Origin: Vibrio rumoiensis 1S-45
GTDB taxonomy: Bacteria > Pseudomonadota > Gammaproteobacteria > Enterobacterales > Vibrionaceae
Reading direction: 5' to 3'
DNA length: 42,830 nucleotides
NCBI RefSeq assembly: GCF_000286955.2
Contig: NZ_AJYK02000029.1
Location: 1 to 42,830 of the forward strand
The translations under genes were made by a program, and so were the position numbers. Positions 8,748 to 17,677 of this stretch are shown here, one piece after another (the first letter of the stretch is position 1; each line of letters opens with the position of its first letter). The notes below the pieces were generated by a model. The model worked only from the letters and a program-made list of their open reading frames with translations, ran no database searches and was not told the DNA's origin.

Positions 8748-9578
8748 TTAATCGTAGATAGTCGGAATTGGCTGACGTTTATGTTGAGTCGCTTTATAGA
8801 TACCAACTAGACGTTCGATTACATCGGAAGAAACGTCTTTTCCTTCAAGGAAATCATCAATTTGATCGTAAGTGAGGTTCAGGGCATCTTCATCGGCTTT
8901 TTGTGGTGCTAATTCTTCTAAGTCCGCGGTGGGAACTTTTTGTACTAACTGTTCAGGTGCGCCTAATTCACCAGCAACTTGACGAACTTGGCGCTTACTT
9001 AAACCAAACAAAGGTGCGAGATCGCAAGCCCCATCACCAAATTTGGTATAGAAACCTGTAATGTTTTCTGCAGAATGATCCGTACCCAGTACTAAGCCTC
9101 CCACGTAGCCTGCTACTTCATATTGAGCAACCATACGAGCGCGCGCTTTTACATTCCCTTTAACAAAATCTAACCTAGCCGGATCGTTTGGTAATAAATT
9201 GGTGTGGCTTAACGATTCATGCGTCGCTGCGTTAATACCATCAACGCCTGCTTTAATGTTCACTGAAATAGAGTGGGTTGGTTTGATGAAGGATAGCGCG
9301 AGTTGTGCTTCATCTTCATCTTTTTGCTCGCCGTATGGCAAACGTACCGCGATAAATTGATAACTGGTAGACTGACTTTCTTGATTAAGTTCATCAATAG
9401 CCAGTTGTGCGAGACGGCCACAAGTTGTGGAATCAACACCTCCGCTGATCCCTAAAACCAATGATTTGCAGCCAGATTCTTTTAGTTTGTTTTTGATAAA
9501 AGAGACACGACGAGCGATTTCAAACTGAGGATCAATTGATGGCAATACTTGCATTTCTTGGCGGATGAGTTGCTCCAT
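8748..9578 (-). CDS. nadE: Ammonia-dependent NAD(+) synthetase
   Basis: The 276-residue enzyme performs the last step of NAD synthesis, amidating deamido-NAD with ammonia and ATP. The N-type ATP pyrophosphatase P-loop '[14 protein letters not shown]' is at about 42-55 (SGGVDS 45-50). Other NadE blocks are '[18 protein letters not shown]', '[21 protein letters not shown]' and the C-terminal '[10 protein letters not shown]'. Length equals E. coli NadE (275). No glutaminase domain is present, so it is the ammonia-dependent form. A nadD-like gene diverges from it across 160 bp, suggesting coordinated NAD metabolism. Confidence 0.97.
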   Translation of the reverse strand: MEQLIRQEMQVLPSIDPQFEIARRVSFIKNKLKESGCKSLVLGISGGVDSTTCGRLAQLAIDELNQESQSTSYQFIAVRLPYGEQKDEDEAQLALSFIKPTHSISVNIKAGVDGINAATHESLSHTNLLPNDPARLDFVKGNVKARARMVAQYEVAGYVGGLVLGTDHSAENITGFYTKFGDGACDLAPLFGLSKRQVRQVAGELGAPEQLVQKVPTADLEELAPQKADEDALNLTYDQIDDFLEGKDVSSDVIERLVGIYKATQHKRQPIPTIYD

Positions 9579-9738
9579 GAGGCTTCCTTATTGTGCAGCA
9601 AAAAATAAACGTATTTATCATATACCTAAATGTCTTTAAGATACTAGGGGCGGTTGAACTTTCAAGATGATTTATGTGCACTATTTGCATACAATTCCAT
9701 CTGGTGACTAATTTAAACGAAGAGTAAAAGGAAAGAGA

Positions 9739-10260
9739 ATGAAATCTAATATTGCCATATTTGGTAGCGCATTTAATCCGCCAAGCCTTGGGCATAAAAG
9801 TGTATTGGATTCTTTGTCTCACTTTGATCAAATTTTATTGGTCCCTAGCATTGCTCATGCGTGGGGCAAAGATATGTTACCGTTTGATATTCGTTGCCAA
9901 ATGGTTGAAAAATTTCTTATTGATGTTGACTTACCCAATGCAAAGCTCAGCAGAATAGAAGAAATCTTGTATACTCCAGGTGACAACGTCACAACCTTTT
10001 CGGTGCTTAATAATTTACAAGAGCTGTATCCAGAAGATGGTTTAACTTTTGTGATTGGCCCAGATAATTTTGCGAAGTTTTCCAGTTTTTATAAAGCAGA
10101 TGCAATTATGCATCAGTGGTCAGTTTTAGCTTGCCCTGAAACACTGCCTATTCGAAGTACCAGTATCCGACAGCGGTGTTTGAATGGGGAAAGCATTGAA
10201 GATTTAACAACACCTTTAGTGAATGACTTTATACAACAGCAAGGGATATACCGAGATTAA
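9739..10260 (+). CDS. NadD-like nucleotidyltransferase with altered HxGH motif
   Basis: This 173-residue protein has the fold of nicotinate/nicotinamide mononucleotide adenylyltransferases: 'IAIFGSAFNPPSLGHKS' at the N-terminus, 'FVIGPDNFAKFSSF' in the middle (compare 'IGADN...F..W' in NadD) and the C-terminal 'IRSTSIRQR' (138-146), equivalent to the ISSTxIR motif. The catalytic HxGH box is changed: Ser16-Leu-Gly-His19 instead of His-x-Gly-His. It is also shorter than NadD (about 213). It lies divergent from nadE, so a role in NAD recycling is likely, but the first histidine normally stabilises the ATP phosphates and its loss makes activity uncertain. AGGAAAGAG precedes the ATG. Its stop overlaps the convergent cupin gene by four bases. 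Confidence 0.82.
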   Translation: MKSNIAIFGSAFNPPSLGHKSVLDSLSHFDQILLVPSIAHAWGKDMLPFDIRCQMVEKFLIDVDLPNAKLSRIEEILYTPGDNVTTFSVLNNLQELYPEDGLTFVIGPDNFAKFSSFYKADAIMHQWSVLACPETLPIRSTSIRQRCLNGESIEDLTTPLVNDFIQQQGIYRD

Positions 10261-10862
10261 CTTAAAGGCGTATTGGCAATAGCAAGGCAGAGTTCATTGG
10301 CATTACTTTCAGAACCATTAAAGAAGTCTGCGATTACTTTTTCTCGTTTAGCGCCTGAAGAGCGTGCTTTTAAGGCTTCACGAACATTAATGACCATTTG
10401 AAAAGACATGGCGTTTGGAGATTGTTTGCATGCTTTTTCTAAGGTGTTTTCTCCAGTATTAATTTGAGGTTTTAGTGTTTCTAACTCAAAATTTAACGCT
10501 TTTAACCATGTCGATTGTTGGTTATTTTCTGGATTGAAGGGCTGCAACGCCAACTGTTGTAATAGAGCTAACGTAAGTGGTGAAATGGCACAGTAACCAG
10601 CCTGATAAGAATAACGACTTCGTGATCGTGCAGAAATCTCTACTTCTAAGACATGAGTGTTGGGAAAGTAAGTGGTGGCTGTTAAGCAATCTAATGGCAA
10701 CCAAAATGCGTCATGCGATGAGATGACATATTCTTCTTTTCCAACTCTAGCAGACACATGGCCATCCAACACAAAGATGAGTTTGTGCTTCATGGTTTTC
10801 TTTCTCGCTGTCATGGAAAGAAAAGAGTGTTGAACGGTATGGTGTGAGATTAAATAATTCAT
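10257..10862 (-). CDS. Cupin-domain protein, AraC-like N-terminal half
   Basis: The 201-residue product resembles the sensor half of AraC-family regulators: a small beta-rich cupin with 'KLIFVLDGHVSARVGKEEYVISSHDAFWLP' features (residues about 27-57), namely a G-rich turn and an aromatic-proline exit. The C-terminal 100 residues do not show the two helix-turn-helix motifs of AraC proteins; only 'MVINVREALKA' looks helical. It could be a truncated regulator that lost DNA binding, or a family whose C-terminal domain I do not recognise. It is convergent with, and overlaps by four bases, the NadD-like gene. Confidence 0.6.
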   Translation of the reverse strand: MNYLISHHTVQHSFLSMTARKKTMKHKLIFVLDGHVSARVGKEEYVISSHDAFWLPLDCLTATTYFPNTHVLEVEISARSRSRYSYQAGYCAISPLTLALLQQLALQPFNPENNQQSTWLKALNFELETLKPQINTGENTLEKACKQSPNAMSFQMVINVREALKARSSGAKREKVIADFFNGSESNANELCLAIANTPLS

Positions 10863-11127
10863 TGTGTCAAAAAGCTTAGATTGTTAGGTGAATCCTAGGG
10901 CGCTAAGACTAGCTTTTTCTGGCTTTCATGCCAATCTTTAAACGCAAACGTCGCGTAATTTTATCTTCGAGCGTTCTGGTGACAAAAATTAAACCTGCGT
11001 CTGTTCACTATTTTTATGAATTCATGTACTTTACGCGCTGATTTTTAGGTTTTGCGTTGAATAACTACTGTCTATTGGACGCCGTGCAACGTAAAATAAC
11101 GTGTTAATTCATAACTGCAGTAATTTA

Positions 11128-12249
11128 ATGAGTATAGATAACGATCCTTACAAAGAAATTCGTCCGTATAACGATGATGAAATCCCGGCAGCGCTTGAAC
11201 GTTTAATTAACGATGAAGACTTTATTAATGCCATTATCAAATATCGTTTTTCTCATAAACCAGCTTGGTTCAAAAAGCTCGTTTCACCGGCGATTCAAAT
11301 CTATCTAAAGTTTAAGTGGTCTAAACTAAAAACAGTTGAAGATATACAGCGTGAAGTTGAGCTGTATATGGGTTCAACGTTAGAAAAAACCACCAATGGG
11401 GTAACCTATTCAGGCTTAGATAAACTCGATCCTGAGCAATCTTATTTGTTTATCTCGAATCATAGAGATATTGCGATGGATCCGGCGTTGGTCAATTGGG
11501 GTTTATACAACAATGGCCATAGAACGGTACGTATTGCAATTGGTGATAACCTGTTAAAAATGCCATGTGCAACGGAAATGATGAGGCTAAATAAAAGCTT
11601 TATTGTGAAACGTTCAGCAAAGGCACCGCGTGAAATGATGAAAGCGCTTGGGTTGCTTTCTTCATATATCAAACATTCACTTGATACCAATAACTCTATT
11701 TGGATTGCTCAACGAGAAGGGCGAGCAAAAGATGGCAATGATCTAACGGAACCAGCTATCTTGAAGATGTTCAACGTTGAAGGCAGGCGTCAAAAAGTGC
11801 CTTTTGGCGAGTATATGAAATCTTTAAAAATCGTTCCAGTTTCAATTTCCTATGAAAATGATCCTTGTGATATTGCCAAAGCCAAAGAGTTGCATGAAAT
11901 AGAAGTGAATGGCCGTTATGAGAAAACAGAATTTGAAGATATTGAAAGTATCGTTAAAGGCATTATTGGTGAGAAAGGTCGCGTTCATGTGAGTTTTGGT
12001 AGCGTGATTACTGATAACTTTGAAACACCGGAAGAAATGGCGTTAGAACTGGACCGCCAAATTCACTCTTTATACCGATTATACCCAGTGAATTTATTGG
12101 CGGCGGGTAAACAAAGTGATGCGATTACTGATGAAGTAGAAGCCAATTTCGCAAGTAAATTAAAGCAGATGCCACCAGGTGCACAGCAGAAGCTTGTTGA
12201 AATGTATGCCAATCCGGTGGCTAAAAAATCGAATTTAGATTTGGTTTGA
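11128..12249 (+). CDS. PlsC-like acyltransferase family protein
   Basis: The 373-residue protein belongs to the glycerolipid acyltransferase superfamily. Block I reads 'FISNHRDIAMDPALV', with His112 and Asp118, one residue further apart than the standard HX4D. Block III is 'WIAQREGRAKDGND', the usual EGxR-type substrate-binding site (Glu197-Gly-Arg199). A block IV-like 'KIVPVSISYENDP' follows. It probably acylates a lysophospholipid or glycerol phosphate at the inner membrane, but no clear transmembrane helix is seen apart from a short hydrophobic stretch. I chose ATG 11128; a GTG at 11101 would add nine residues and neither has a strong Shine-Dalgarno site. It is followed by a terminator at 12365. 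Confidence 0.82.
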   Translation: MSIDNDPYKEIRPYNDDEIPAALERLINDEDFINAIIKYRFSHKPAWFKKLVSPAIQIYLKFKWSKLKTVEDIQREVELYMGSTLEKTTNGVTYSGLDKLDPEQSYLFISNHRDIAMDPALVNWGLYNNGHRTVRIAIGDNLLKMPCATEMMRLNKSFIVKRSAKAPREMMKALGLLSSYIKHSLDTNNSIWIAQREGRAKDGNDLTEPAILKMFNVEGRRQKVPFGEYMKSLKIVPVSISYENDPCDIAKAKELHEIEVNGRYEKTEFEDIESIVKGIIGEKGRVHVSFGSVITDNFETPEEMALELDRQIHSLYRLYPVNLLAAGKQSDAITDEVEANFASKLKQMPPGAQQKLVEMYANPVAKKSNLDLV

Positions 12250-12364
12250 GTGCCTCTAGTTTAATGATTCTAGGGCAATAAGTAGCGGTGATACTGATAA
12301 AACAGTGTTATTGCTACAAAAACGATACTACCTAAAAGCTATCGCTGAATTAGGTTTAAGACAC

Positions 12365-12397
12365 AAAAAAGCAACTGTTTTGTCAGTTGCTTTTTTT
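12365..12397 (+). terminator. Rho-independent terminator
   Basis: AAAAAAGCAACTG pairs with CAGTTGCTTTTTT around a six-base loop, with long A and T flanks. It can serve both the acyltransferase gene and the convergent yfcZ-like gene. Confidence 0.9.
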
Positions 12398-12420
12398 GTG
12401 CGTCAGTAATTTTGAAACTT

Positions 12421-12726
12421 CTAACGATTCAATGAGCGGCTTTGAAGCTCAAAAATCAGTTTTTCTGCGCTGCATTCAAATTTGATTCTAGCGGTGAGTT
12501 GATTCGCATCTTCAGCGAGATCATCAACTTGATGTTCATAATTTGGATTAACACGCTCTGCCAATTTTAGATACGGTTCAAGTTGAGTAAGTAATACGTC
12601 TTTGCCTTGGGCCAAAATAGTGACTTCAGCGACATCGTCACCTTCTTTGATGATAAATCCCATTTCTGCGCTGCAACCACAAGCTTCACATACTTCATTT
12701 TCAACAACGTCTACTTCTGTTGTCAT
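12421..12726 (-). CDS. YfcZ/YiiS family (DUF406) small protein
   Basis: These 101 residues match the YfcZ/YiiS family of small cytoplasmic proteins of unknown function. Visible features are a Cys cluster 'VCEACGCSAEMGFII' near the N-terminus, which could bind metal, and a C-terminal 'FECSAEKLIFELQSR' resembling the end of E. coli YfcZ. A good GAGGAAT precedes the ATG. It lies 92 bp upstream of the hutD stop on the same strand but past the end of that operon. No function can be assigned. Confidence 0.85.
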   Translation of the reverse strand: MTTEVDVVENEVCEACGCSAEMGFIIKEGDDVAEVTILAQGKDVLLTQLEPYLKLAERVNPNYEHQVDDLAEDANQLTARIKFECSAEKLIFELQSRSLNR

Positions 12727-12818
12727 TTCTAATTCCTCTGCTTAAATCGTTGTGACTTTACTCACTATTCTAGGTCAAAATGCGTGAAATATATTGAGCA
12801 AGGACAAGATTTAATCGG

Positions 12819-13676
12819 TTAAATAGGCATAACAACCGGAATATCGTAATTAGGGTGTGGTGTGATCATGGTTTTTTGTTGGTAAACATTTTCTATTATG
12901 TCTGAAGTTAGGGTTTCCCACGGCGATCCATCTGCCACGATCTTACCTTTATTCAACAATAAAATGCGGTCTGAATACTGAGATGCAAGGTTGAGGTCAT
13001 GTAACACGACAACAATCGCGGCGCCAGAGCGCGCCATTTCTCTTGCGAGCATGAGTGTATTGTGCTGATGAGATAAATCTAACGCAGAGGTTGGTTCATC
13101 CAACATAAATATTTTATGATCTTTGGCTTGGCTTAATTGAGTTAAAACTCGAGCAAGATGAACGCGTTGTTTTTCACCTCCGGATAAGGAAGGATACATG
13201 CGGTCTTTAATATGTTGGATACCTACATCAGACATACATTGCTCAGAAATACTTTTCAATCCCACATTGGAAATGGTTAAAGGTAATCCGCCAAGTTCAA
13301 CCACTTCTTTCACCAGAAAGGGAAATGAAAGGGTACTGTGTTGTGGCAAAATACCTAAATGTTTTGCTAAGACATTTTTGTTCCATTCAGTTCTTGGTTT
13401 TCCAAAGTATTGAATTACAGGCGGTTGATTAGAATTAATATCCGCTTCTTGTTCTCCGCATAGGATTTTCAATAAACTGCTTTTACCTGCACCATTTGGA
13501 CCGAGTAAAGCGGTAACTTGACCAGTTTTAAGCTCAATATTGATGTTATCAAGAATGACTTTTTGACCATATTTAAGATTAAGGTGCGAAGCAGTAATAG
13601 CGTTGATATTGTCATAACGTAGATTATCCGGAGAAGACACGACCGAATTTTCATTTGAATAAGTAGTTGGAACCAT
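12819..13676 (-). CDS. hutD: Heme ABC transporter ATPase HutD
   Basis: HutD (HmuV type) powers heme import with HutC and HutB. All ABC motifs are seen: Walker A 'LLGPNGAGKSSLL', signature 'LSGGEKQRVHLAR', Walker B 'IFMLDEPTSALDLS' and the H-loop 'VVVLHDLNLAS'. The 285-residue product is about 25 residues longer than typical HmuV proteins because of a polar N-terminal extension before 'ITASHLNLKYG'; an alternative internal start is possible but the ATG used overlaps the hutC stop by one base (TAATG), which supports translational coupling. It is the last gene of the tonB-exbB-exbD-hutBCD operon. Confidence 0.95.
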   Translation of the reverse strand: MVPTTYSNENSVVSSPDNLRYDNINAITASHLNLKYGQKVILDNINIELKTGQVTALLGPNGAGKSSLLKILCGEQEADINSNQPPVIQYFGKPRTEWNKNVLAKHLGILPQHSTLSFPFLVKEVVELGGLPLTISNVGLKSISEQCMSDVGIQHIKDRMYPSLSGGEKQRVHLARVLTQLSQAKDHKIFMLDEPTSALDLSHQHNTLMLAREMARSGAAIVVVLHDLNLASQYSDRILLLNKGKIVADGSPWETLTSDIIENVYQQKTMITPHPNYDIPVVMPI

Positions 13677-14710
13677 TATGCGAACTTTCCTTTTTGTTGA
13701 AATAATAAATAAAGGAAAAATGGTGCGCCAACAATGGCTGTCACTATTCCAACGGGCAATTCGGCGGGTGCAACAGCGATGCGGGCAAACATATCTGCAA
13801 CAGTGAGGAGAAGCGCGCCTAAGAGAATAGATACAGGTAATAACACTCGGTGATCCGGTCCAACTAACATTCTGCCCAAATGAGGAATAACAAGCCCGAC
13901 AAACCCAATCATTCCGCTGAGACTAACCGTTACACCCACACCCACAGCGGTAAGTAAAATTAATTTACGCTTTAAAGATTGTACCGGAACCCCCATGTGT
14001 TTGGCTTCCGATTCACCTAATAATAAGGCGTTTAGTGGCATAGCTTGCTTCATAAATAGATAAGTGAGTAAGACTAAAGAAATGGCAGATAAAGCAATGC
14101 CAGACCACGTAGCCCCAGCAAGTGAACCCATAGACCAGAGCGTTAAGTCTCTTAACATTTGGTCATCCGCAATAAAGTTTAAATAGCCGATAGCCGCGCC
14201 AGAAAGGGCACTGATAGCTACTCCTGCGAGAAGCATAATAGTGACAGAAGTTCCCATGGCACTGGTACCTAGCTTATACACTACGATGGTTGTTAAAGCG
14301 CCACCAATAAAAGCAAAAATGGGAACGGCTGCAAGATTCATAAAGGTAGGGTAATTGGCACTCACGCCAGAAAATAAAACAATAGCCAGTGCTGCCCCTA
14401 AAGCTGCCCCTGATGACACGCCAATGATCCCCGGTTCGGCCAACGGGTTTCTAAATAAACCTTGCATCACCGCACCACATAAACCTAACGTACCGCCAAC
14501 AAACATACATAACAGTGTTCTGGGTAGCCTGACTTGATGAATAATTAAAGATACATATTCAGGCAAGGGTGTCGATGTCGGAAACAAGCCTTGTAAACTG
14601 TGTATGAACGTAATTTTCATTGGTCCAACAGTAATTGACAGCACTGCTGTCGTGGCGAGTAACAATGTAAAAAACAATAACAAAGGTGCGAGTGAAAATT
14701 GGCGTAACAT
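13676..14710 (-). CDS. hutC: Heme ABC transporter permease HutC
   Basis: This 344-residue FecCD/BtuC-family permease has about ten transmembrane helices. Characteristic parts are 'VRLPRTLLCMFVGGTLGLCGAVMQ', split here as the family opening near residues 60-85, 'NPLAEPGIIGVSSGAALGA', and 'GMIGFVGLVIPHLGRMLVG' near residue 270, which contacts the ATPase. It forms the inner-membrane channel for heme with HutD. It begins 22 bases after hutB and overlaps hutD by one base. Confidence 0.95.
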   Translation of the reverse strand: MLRQFSLAPLLLFFTLLLATTAVLSITVGPMKITFIHSLQGLFPTSTPLPEYVSLIIHQVRLPRTLLCMFVGGTLGLCGAVMQGLFRNPLAEPGIIGVSSGAALGAALAIVLFSGVSANYPTFMNLAAVPIFAFIGGALTTIVVYKLGTSAMGTSVTIMLLAGVAISALSGAAIGYLNFIADDQMLRDLTLWSMGSLAGATWSGIALSAISLVLLTYLFMKQAMPLNALLLGESEAKHMGVPVQSLKRKLILLTAVGVGVTVSLSGMIGFVGLVIPHLGRMLVGPDHRVLLPVSILLGALLLTVADMFARIAVAPAELPVGIVTAIVGAPFFLYLLFQQKGKFA

Positions 14711-14732
14711 TTGCTGTACCTGTTTTAGTCCA

Positions 14733-15602
14733 TTAAGGGTATATCAATGTTTGGATACGTTGGGCTTCAGAAAGACTTTTAAGCCCTAAACCACCGACTA
14801 AAGCATGCCCATCTATGGTGATGATGGATTGAGACTTTCCAGCAGGGGTGGACGCTAACATTGGCATTTTTTTAATCACGCCTGCTGCTCCACCCATTTC
14901 TTTAAAGCTGCGGCCACTGACTAGAATGACATCGGGTTGCATTTGAAGCATGGATTCAACAGAGATTGGCTTATATGAATTTAATTGTTCAGCGGCAGGG
15001 TTGATGCCTCCTGCTAGATTAATAATGGCATCAGGGGTTGTGCCACTACCTGCAACATTTGCTGGACGACCGGAGTGAATGAGTAAAAATAGAATTTTTT
15101 TCTTTTCCGTGCGCGAATGTTTTTGAAGGCTCTCAACTTGGCTATTTACTAACGATTTAAGTTTCTGAGCTTGTGATTCACTGTTCGTCAGTTGAGCAAT
15201 TTCATCGATTCGTTGTTTTAAACCGTCAACAGAAGGTTCAGAGTTAACTACGGTGACTTTTATATTGCTTTGTTTTAGAAGATCTAATGTTGTGTCTGGC
15301 CCCATTTCATCTGATCCGATGATCATCGTCGGTTTTAAAGCAATGAGTCCTTCAGCCGATAACTGACGGTGATAGCCAATAACCGGGAGTGGCGAGTCAC
15401 TTGGTTGAATGCTGGTGACGTCTATAGCAATGAGGTTTTTACTGGCACCTAATGCTTCGATTGTTTCCGTTACTGCTGCTCCGGCACTAATGATTCTTTC
15501 TTGTGCATTAACAAGAGAAGGGGTCATTAACCCAATGCTGATGCTGGCAATAAACGAGACGGTTCGTGCTCGCATTAGAGTTGGAGATATCGAATACGTC
15601 AT
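14733..15602 (-). CDS. hutB: Periplasmic heme-binding protein HutB
   Basis: The 289-residue substrate-binding protein (HmuT/PhuT type) begins with a signal peptide (cleavage near residue 33, after LVNA). Family landmarks are 'RIISAGAAVTETIEALGA', 'IAIDVTSIQPSDSPLPVIGYHRQLSAEG' regions including the likely heme-ligand Tyr in 'GYHRQLS', and 'LAGGINPAAEQLNSYKP'. It delivers heme to HutCD. Its start overlaps the exbD stop by four bases (ATGA), showing operon coupling. Confidence 0.94.
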   Translation of the reverse strand: MTYSISPTLMRARTVSFIASISIGLMTPSLVNAQERIISAGAAVTETIEALGASKNLIAIDVTSIQPSDSPLPVIGYHRQLSAEGLIALKPTMIIGSDEMGPDTTLDLLKQSNIKVTVVNSEPSVDGLKQRIDEIAQLTNSESQAQKLKSLVNSQVESLQKHSRTEKKKILFLLIHSGRPANVAGSGTTPDAIINLAGGINPAAEQLNSYKPISVESMLQMQPDVILVSGRSFKEMGGAAGVIKKMPMLASTPAGKSQSIITIDGHALVGGLGLKSLSEAQRIQTLIYP

Positions 15603-16033
15603 TGAAGTTTATCCTCCATTAGGATTTGGGTCGCAGAGATTTTTTGTTCTTGTAAAAATGTGAATAATTTGACCATGTGCTGAATTTCTGCACTTTTATC
15701 CGCAGCAATTACAATATCTTTTTTAGGTTTATCTTCTTGGGCAGGCTTTGCTACCTGTGATAACAAAGCTTCTTTGAAGCTATTCCAATCTGGATAAGAT
15801 TTTCCATCAATCGCCCAATGAGGCGCTTGTTTTAAGATATTTAAAGTAATGGATTGGGTATCAATGGCTTCAGATTGACTAGTTTCATTGGAAGGAAGTT
15901 CAACCTCTAAGGAAGCGAGCTTTACCGAAGCGGTTAATAATAAAAACACCATTACAATGAAAATAATATCCAATAAAGGGGTTAGATCTGGAGTTATCGA
16001 ATGGGGTTGTATATGTTGATTCGATCGTATCAT
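15599..16033 (-). CDS. exbD: ExbD, TonB system proton channel subunit
   Basis: These 144 residues comprise one N-terminal transmembrane helix with the key protonatable Asp in 'DLTPLLDIIFIVMVFLLLTA', followed by a periplasmic ExbD/TolR domain. The sequence 'IAADKSAEIQHMVKLFTFLQ' is the standard ExbD C-terminal motif. With ExbB it uses the proton gradient to drive TonB. It overlaps exbB and hutB by four bases on each side. Confidence 0.95.
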   Translation of the reverse strand: MIRSNQHIQPHSITPDLTPLLDIIFIVMVFLLLTASVKLASLEVELPSNETSQSEAIDTQSITLNILKQAPHWAIDGKSYPDWNSFKEALLSQVAKPAQEDKPKKDIVIAADKSAEIQHMVKLFTFLQEQKISATQILMEDKLQ

Positions 16034-16728
16034 TCGAAAACCTGTTGATTTAATGTCGTGTTATTCTTTGTCGATTGGTTTGAGTGCTTGTTAGAGGGGC
16101 TATCATGAACACCAGATAACCACAGATTAGTGCGGTTTAAACTGTGTTCTAATTTTGCTAATAAACGCTCAGACCATAGAGTAAATAATTGCGCTCCCAC
16201 AATGGCAGGTAAGGCTATAATTAAACCTGCGGCTGTTGTTTTCATTGCTAAACCTAGGCCGTCGGCTAAGTCGTTAGGGGTGATATTACCAGAGCTCATT
16301 GCCACACCTTTGAACATTTCAATTAAGCCTAATACCGTACCTAATAAACCTAATAACGGGCTAATCACACCAATTAGGCTTAAGACTTTCAAACCACTTT
16401 GTAATTGATGACGCTTCTCTTGTAACCAGATGCCTAAGAGATCTTCTCTTAAGTTTTTTTCAATATGAGATTGACGAAGCAATAAGCTCGTTGCTTGAAA
16501 AACTAAAGCTTTTTGCTCTGAAATAGCATCAATGACCATCTGTATATCGGTGGGATTGGATGAATTTGCATTGGCAAGTAAGGAGCTAATCTCTTTACGA
16601 CCTGAGTGTAAATTGGCAATTACATGAATAAGGCGCTCAGTAATAATAATGAGTGTTAGCAATGAGCAGATCATTAAAGGCCAAGCCATTAAGCCAAAGT
16701 GTTGCTGTGTTTGGTTGATAAATTCCAT
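16030..16728 (-). CDS. exbB: ExbB, TonB system proton channel subunit
   Basis: The 232-residue MotA/TolQ/ExbB-family protein has three predicted transmembrane helices. The conserved cytoplasmic-to-membrane block 'LSLIGVISPLLGLLGTVLGL' and 'MKTTAAGLIIALPAIVGAQLF' are textbook ExbB. It forms the pentameric scaffold around ExbD. It starts two bases after the tonB stop. The C-terminal tail is polar and Asn/Ser rich. Confidence 0.95.
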   Translation of the reverse strand: MEFINQTQQHFGLMAWPLMICSLLTLIIITERLIHVIANLHSGRKEISSLLANANSSNPTDIQMVIDAISEQKALVFQATSLLLRQSHIEKNLREDLLGIWLQEKRHQLQSGLKVLSLIGVISPLLGLLGTVLGLIEMFKGVAMSSGNITPNDLADGLGLAMKTTAAGLIIALPAIVGAQLFTLWSERLLAKLEHSLNRTNLWLSGVHDSPSNKHSNQSTKNNTTLNQQVFE

Positions 16729-16730
16729 GA

Positions 16731-17504
16731 TTAATCCAATTTAAAACGAATAGGGACTTGCACGCGATGGGCAATAGACGTGCCATTGATTTTTTGGGGT
16801 GAGAACTTCCATTTCTTAATGGCATCTAATGCCGCTTTATCGAGCATTGCCGCACCAGATGATGAGATAAGGCTTTGTTTAACTTGGCGTCCATTTTCAT
16901 CGAGCCAAATTTCATATGTCGCAGTACCTTCAATTCCTTTGCGTTGTGCTAAACGTGGGTAACGTGGCTTCTTAGGAGGAGAAAGAAAATCAGGCTTTTC
17001 GATCATCAAAGGTTCTTGGGAAGCCCCTTGTTTTGCTGCTATTGATTGAGACTTTTGTACATGAGGCGTAATTTCAGCATTTTTAGATTTAGGCTGTGGT
17101 TTCGTTATATTTTGCTTTTGTTGCGTGGTTGACGCTGTTTTTACGGTTTTGCTTGGCTGATTAACACTAGGAGTGACTGCTTTTTTAGGTGTAGCCTTTT
17201 GAATGGCGGCTTTTTTAATAGCAGGTTTTGATACCGGTTTTGCGTTAGCAGTGCGAGTCGTTTTTTGAACGGTTTCTTTGGTGGCTTTTGGTACAGGAGT
17301 AATTGCCGATTCTTGAACCGTTGTTTTTTTTGGATGAGAGAGTACAGGCTCGCTTCTTACCATAGAAACAAGATTAACTGAGACAGAAGTGCTATTCGTG
17401 CCAACGGGCATAGCGAATGCTTTTTGTTCATTAAATTGAACCATAGCAGCCGCATGAGCACTGATAGAAACGACCGCAGCAAATGTATACCGTTTCAAAT
17501 TCAC
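16731..17504 (-). CDS. tonB: TonB energy transducer of the heme uptake cluster
   Basis: The 257-residue TonB has a short N-terminal anchor ('AAVVSISAHAAAM', with the SxxxH-like Ser and His of the TonB anchor), a long Lys/Pro/Thr-rich spacer (about 55-160) and a C-terminal TonB domain from about 175 ('RYPRLAQRKGIEGTATYEIW' to 'AIKKWKFSPQ'). It carries proton-motive energy from ExbBD to outer-membrane receptors such as HutA. It is first in the tonB-exbB-exbD-hutBCD operon; a Fur-box-like region lies immediately upstream and is shared with hutXZ. The arrangement equals the tonB1 system of vibrios. Confidence 0.95.
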   Translation of the reverse strand: MNLKRYTFAAVVSISAHAAAMVQFNEQKAFAMPVGTNSTSVSVNLVSMVRSEPVLSHPKKTTVQESAITPVPKATKETVQKTTRTANAKPVSKPAIKKAAIQKATPKKAVTPSVNQPSKTVKTASTTQQKQNITKPQPKSKNAEITPHVQKSQSIAAKQGASQEPLMIEKPDFLSPPKKPRYPRLAQRKGIEGTATYEIWLDENGRQVKQSLISSSGAAMLDKAALDAIKKWKFSPQKINGTSIAHRVQVPIRFKLD

Positions 17505-17562
17505 AAGAATATCCTTTTCTGTACCATATTTAGCATCATTGCAAACGATTATTGATCAGGAT

Positions 17563-17598
17563 GCAAATAATATCAATTATCAATTGCATTATCATTTG
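17563..17598. promoter_or_regulatory. Fur-box-like operator between tonB and hutX
   Basis: The 173-bp divergent intergenic region is extremely AT-rich. On the minus strand it carries two tandem TGATAAT hexamer-type repeats (in AAATGATAATGC and ATTGATAATTGATATT), the building blocks of Fur sites. The match is less perfect than the site upstream of hutA. Iron-repressed expression of both operons is inferred and agrees with known Fur control of heme uptake in Vibrio. Confidence 0.65.
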
Positions 17599-17677
17599 GG
17601 TGTATTATTATTTTGAAAATATTATTATGGCAAGATATTTTTAAGCCTAAAGAATAGGTAAATAGGAAGACTATCGA

